From Ettlia oleoabundans (lineage: Eukaryota > Chlorophyta > Chlorophyceae > Chlamydomonadales): DNA of 11,954 nt. The stretch spans positions 1 to 11,954 of the forward strand of contig JAAMXP010005774.1 in the NCBI GenBank assembly GCA_019693395.1, given 5' to 3'. Position numbers and translations under genes: made by a program. Of the stretch, positions 8,986-11,954 are shown one piece after another; positions within the stretch are counted from its first letter, which is position 1, and each line of letters opens with the position of its first letter. The notes under the pieces are model-generated. The model ran no database searches. It worked only from the letters and a program-made list of their open reading frames with translations, and was not told the DNA's origin.

Positions 8986-10155
8986 TTAAGGGTCGGCACC
9001 ACCAAGCATGATCGTCTCCATCTCCCGATCCGTCATGGTGCGGCGGGGGGGGCCCGGGGGGCCCGAGGGGACTGGCGGGCCCCTTAGAATGGGCATGGAG
9101 CCCCCCACTATCGGCACGGCTATCATACCCTTGTAGGCATCTGAGGTGGGTGCTGCCGCCGGCTCAGAAGGCGGCGGCTGGCTGGCGGCGGCGCCGCCAT
9201 CACCACCGCCGCCGCCCCCTCCCAGCAAGCTGGCCAGCATCTCCTGTGCCGTTTCTGCAGGCAACGCGCTGATGAGCTCCCCCTCGGGTGTGCGGCGGGG
9301 TGGGAAGCGAATGGAGGGCGTGCGATGCCCGGCGGGCGGAGCCTCGCCCTTCTGCGGTGCCGCCGCCGGCGCTGCCTCTGCTGCAGGGGGTTGGCCACTC
9401 CGCTCTTGCTTCTGCTGCTTAAGAGCTGGGGCTGCTGCTGATTCAGCAGCTGGCGAGGGCTCTGGGGCTGCTGCCGCTGCCTCTGGCTGCGGCGCCGCTG
9501 ATGTGGCGGTGGCGGTGGCGGCGTCGCCTATGCTTGCGACCACATGCCCCACCTCCACGTTATCATCGGGCTTGACCTGCAAACATACACCGTTGCAGAT
9601 TTGCTGCATGTCAGTCATTCCTTTGCCTCGCAGCGCAATGTGTTGTGCACAAGCAACCCGAACAAGCGTGTGAATGTGGCAATGCAGCAAACAGGCACGC
9701 TGCCTAGCTTCCAAGGCACATGCCCGCCAGCCGAAAAGCCTCTAACCCATAATAATCTCAGCGTTCAACCCATTGGAAGGTAGGAACGCACGTTACCACG
9801 GCAATAGCTATTATTTCATTGCAACTTAGGCAATGCTGCTCACCAGAATGGCCTCCACCACTCCCGCCTGCGGCGCCCGCACGTCCACCGTTACTTTATC
9901 AGTCTCGATCTGCAGGATCGGCTCATCCTCCTCAACTCGTTCCCCTGGCTGCTTCAGTACTGCTGATACTGTGCCATCTGATATGCTCTCGCCCAGGGCT
10001 GGGATTTTCACTTGCACGCTTGCCGCCAACAGCGCGCTGCTGTGCAACGCCCCTGCTGTCGTCGCCGCCGCCCAGTTGCTGGTAACGCCGGCAGCGCCGC
10101 CGCTGGCTGCGAGCCTGCCGCCCAGCGCTAGTTGCCTGGATATCAACGAGAGCAT
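8986..10155 (-). CDS. Mitochondrial lipoyl-domain protein fused to a KGD4/MRPS36-like E3-recruiting segment
   Basis: Two exons, 10155-9844 and 9576-8986, join in phase 0 (EAIL | VKPDDNVEVG) to give 300 residues. Residues 1-45 are rich in Ala, Ser, Leu and Arg with no acidic residue, as in a mitochondrial transit peptide. Residues 47-121 are a lipoyl domain of the 2-oxoglutarate dehydrogenase E2 type: IPALGESISDG, then ETDKVTVDV with lipoyl-Lys87. An Ala/Pro linker follows. Then come TPSIRFPPRR (190-199) and a C-terminus ending TDREMETIMLGGADP. These resemble the two conserved ends of KGD4/MRPS36 (from memory, human PLIRFPDRR and SQEEMEFIQRGG; yeast ends with ELESINSGG), the subunit that tethers E3 to the complex. 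There is no peripheral subunit-binding domain and no acyltransferase core (no HxxxDG), so it is not E2 itself. It likely acts in the matrix as an accessory, E3-binding lipoyl carrier. The KGD4 match is by motif only, and the low-complexity linker adds doubt. Confidence 0.8.
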
Positions 10156-10640
10156 CGCGGCTGCTCAACGGCGGAGAGCAATCGGTTGAGTCACGACTGT
10201 TGATTGCGGATAGAACCGTTGGTCAACAGCGGCCAGCGTCAATCTATACCAAGATTGAGCACTGTATGAGCTTGATGAGTCTGGAAATTGACACGCTGTG
10301 TCGTGCGCCTTTCTAGCGTGTCCATGGCAACGAATGCAGGCCACCCTCCGCCTGTGGTGCATTGCCACATCAATTGGGAGACCTGCGGTTTGCGATCCGG
10401 GCTTCAGCGCCCACGGTCTTTGGACACCAGCAGCGACATCTCCGAGACTCCATCTGCACTAGGTGTAACTCCTACGTTGTCCGAAAGCAGCAGCGCTTGA
10501 GATCTCGCGGCAAAGGGAGACTACCGAGCAGCGCCGTGCTAGTGGCCGTCCACCTGCTGCCGCCACAGCCCCCGTCGGCGACCCCTGTCCACTCAACAAA
10601 GCCACCTGTTGCCAGCCAGGCCGCGCGGTTTCCACCAATA
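10156..10640. promoter_or_regulatory. Shared divergent upstream region (lipoyl-KGD4 and phosphoesterase genes)
   Basis: The start codons at 10155 (minus) and 10641 (plus) point away from each other across 485 bases, so promoters and 5' leaders of both genes must lie here. Three short inverted repeats cluster next to the lipoyl-KGD4 start: ctcaac/gttgag (10164-10169 and 10185-10190), ctgttga/tcaacag (10197-10203 and 10223-10229), and tcaatct/agattga (10239-10245 and 10252-10258). I see no clear TATA box. Confidence 0.5.
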
Positions 10641-11183
10641 ATGAGCCTGCACGAGAGGCTGGGCGTTGGGCTGATCCTGGCGGGTGGCGCGGTGCTGCTT
10701 GTTCAGAGAGCGCTGTCGGCGCTTAAGGAACAGCAGGCACGCCGACCCCGCACTCCCTGTGGTGAGTTGGTGTTGATGATATTGTTGGGTTCCATGTAGC
10801 GGAGCTCTCAACTTAAGAAGCTCCAAGGTTTCGCAGCAAACTCACTCCAGCGTTCTAGAGAGGAACGCTCTCTACCATTCCTAGAAAGGGTAGGGGTATC
10901 TCTACCCTTCAGTGAGTTTGCTGAAGCGGAGGACCATGCAAATCCTCCGCAGGAGATTCAGGAAGATCCGTATGATTTCTGCGCTTTACTGCATATCCTA
11001 GGTTCTTTCACTGAGTTGGCCGACCGCCTGCCCACTCGTATGAGTGCCTTCCTGCCCACCGCCCGCCTGTGCCATGCCTGCCTGCAGGCAACCCCATTCC
11101 CAAGACAAAACATGCGGTGCTCCCCGCCTCGGCCACCGCCTACAGGCGCATCATCATCGTGGGCGACGTCCATGGCTGTCCGG
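10641..11183 (+). CDS. Membrane-anchored calcineurin-like metallophosphoesterase (5' part, continues off right edge)
   Basis: Exons 10641-10761 and 11088-11183 join in phase 1 with gtgagt and ctgcag ends. The ATG at 10641 is the first in a frame that stays open upstream. Residues 7-22 (VGLILAGGAVLLV and flanks) form one hydrophobic helix followed by basic residues, suggesting an N-terminal membrane anchor. The second exon ends RRIIIVGDVHGCPG: GDVHG is the first metal-binding motif of calcineurin-like/PPP-type phosphoesterases, with Asp67 and His69 as ligands. The remaining motifs (GDxxDRG, GNHE and others) must lie in exons past 11954, because exon 2 ends at a gtatgt donor at 11184. Substrate and whether it acts on proteins or nucleotides cannot be told from this part. 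Confidence 0.75.
10801..10950. repeat. Cluster of nested inverted repeats in phosphoesterase intron 1
   Basis: Several perfect stems lie side by side. They are ggagct/agctcc (10801-10806, 10819-10824), an outer 12-base stem agcaaactcact/agtgagtttgct (10835-10846, 10911-10922), and gcggagga/tcctccgc (10926-10933, 10943-10950). Inside the outer stem are gcgttc/gaacgc (10850-10855, 10863-10868) and aagggtag/ctaccctt (10886-10893, 10902-10909). The outer stem with two inner hairpins would fold as a three-way junction. It could be a small foldback (MITE-like) element or a structured intronic RNA; neither is established. Confidence 0.6.
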
Positions 11184-11954
11184 GTATGTGGCGGGGTGCC
11201 CGCTGTGGGTGGTGGGCTGCAGGCAACGGCTGTATTTTCCTCCTGAGTGCTGCTATATATGGGCCTATGCCTGTGACTGGCGGTGTGTGGGAAGACATTT
11301 GGTGTGCCAGTGTTTGATTGTTTGGCGGGCCGTAGGCAATGGCCACGTTATGTTGCTGGGTGGCTCTTGCACACGGCTGCCCGAGGCCAGCGGCGGTGTT
11401 TGGGGTGTGTGGTGTGCCGGTGTTGTTGAGTGGTGGTCTGCAGGGAAAGGGTTTCTGTTTGATGGTTCTGATATACACAGGTGCTCTGGTGAGGGGCGTT
11501 GTGGCTGCCCTCGCTGGCGATGGTGGGCGCTTGTGGATGGACGGGTTGGTGGGTGGGTGTGTGCTCGGGCTGTTTGGGAATGGCCGCCCCAGTGATTCCT
11601 AATGCAATGATTCTCTGTAAGATTGTATCTGGCCTGCCATTCTGTACAGGAAGTAAATTATGCCGGCTCCTTCAGCTTTGGAGTGCTGTGCAGGGCTGGG
11701 GCCAGCTTGGCCGTTGCTAGTTAGTTAGGAAACATCGAGCCTTGCCTTGCCTGCCAGCCCGCTTGCCTGTGCAAGTTGGCTACAAGCGCTGCCTGTCTGT
11801 TATGAGGCGGTTTTGAGGGTTTAGGGTTGAGGCGGGCTGGCCCGTCCTTCATGCAAGATAACTTTACCCTAGCTTTCCCACCATACCACACCCAGCCCCA
11901 ATCCATCGCACCCCGCCTTGCCCCGCCCCTTCCCAAACCAAACCAAAGCAAGAC
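11184..11954. other. Probable intron 2 of the phosphoesterase gene and beyond
   Basis: From the donor at 11184 to the window end I find no exon that continues the phosphoesterase convincingly. The stretch is GT-rich up to about 11570 and C-rich at its end. A possible acceptor at 11649 opens a short frame in the right phase, but its product lacks family motifs. Confidence 0.4.

Noticed and set aside
8986..10155. Annotation as a plain E2 succinyltransferase (sucB/DLST)
   Set aside because: The lipoyl domain matches, but the protein ends without the acyltransferase core, so calling it E2 would be misleading.
11650..11694. Candidate third exon of the phosphoesterase after the acceptor at 11649
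   Set aside because: It is in the right phase and short, but none of the family motifs follow and no good donor closes it.
11815..11830. Telomere-like gggtttaggg
   Set aside because: It is a single copy, not a tandem array, so not evidence of a telomere.

Overview
This is a nuclear genomic window from a eukaryote, most likely a green alga (Chlorophyta, possibly Chlorophyceae). The genes are split by short GT-AG introns. Coding exons are GC-rich and full of CAG/Gln, Ala and Pro runs, and several simple-sequence tracts occur. A TGTAA motif of the type used as a chlorophyte poly(A) signal lies downstream of some genes. The lineage is inferred from style and gene families, not from a marker gene. 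I see no tRNA, rRNA, CRISPR array or intact transposon.

Layout, left to right. (1) Minus strand, window edge to 1743: a secreted or ER-targeted alpha/beta-hydrolase with five visible exons, whose 3' end lies off the left edge. (2) Minus strand, 3312-2630: a small, mostly disordered protein starting MGGCCS, a probable myristoylation plus palmitoylation site. (3) Plus strand, 4301-4636: a short reading frame with most of a MYND zinc finger, possibly the end of a longer gene or a fragment. (4) Plus strand, 5204-7854: a complete six-exon class I glutamine-amidotransferase-like gene of the gamma-glutamyl peptidase (GGP) type. Its third intron holds a 41-42 bp minisatellite grown from the exon 3 end and its splice donor. 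(5) Minus strand, 10155-8986: a two-exon gene for a mitochondrial lipoyl-domain protein with no E2 catalytic core, ending in a segment that resembles the E3-recruiting subunit KGD4/MRPS36 of the 2-oxoglutarate dehydrogenase complex. (6) Plus strand from 10641: the first two exons of a membrane-anchored calcineurin-like metallophosphoesterase that runs off the right edge.

The exon models of genes 1, 4, 5 and 6 were built by joining splice sites so that codon phase is kept and the protein matches the family across each junction. They are well supported without transcripts. The genes do not form one pathway. Genes 4 and 5 converge at their 3' ends, and genes 5 and 6 diverge from a shared 485-base upstream region. 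The most interesting item is the lipoyl-KGD4 fusion, which would combine a swinging arm and an E3 anchor in one polypeptide, analogous to the E3-binding protein of pyruvate dehydrogenase.
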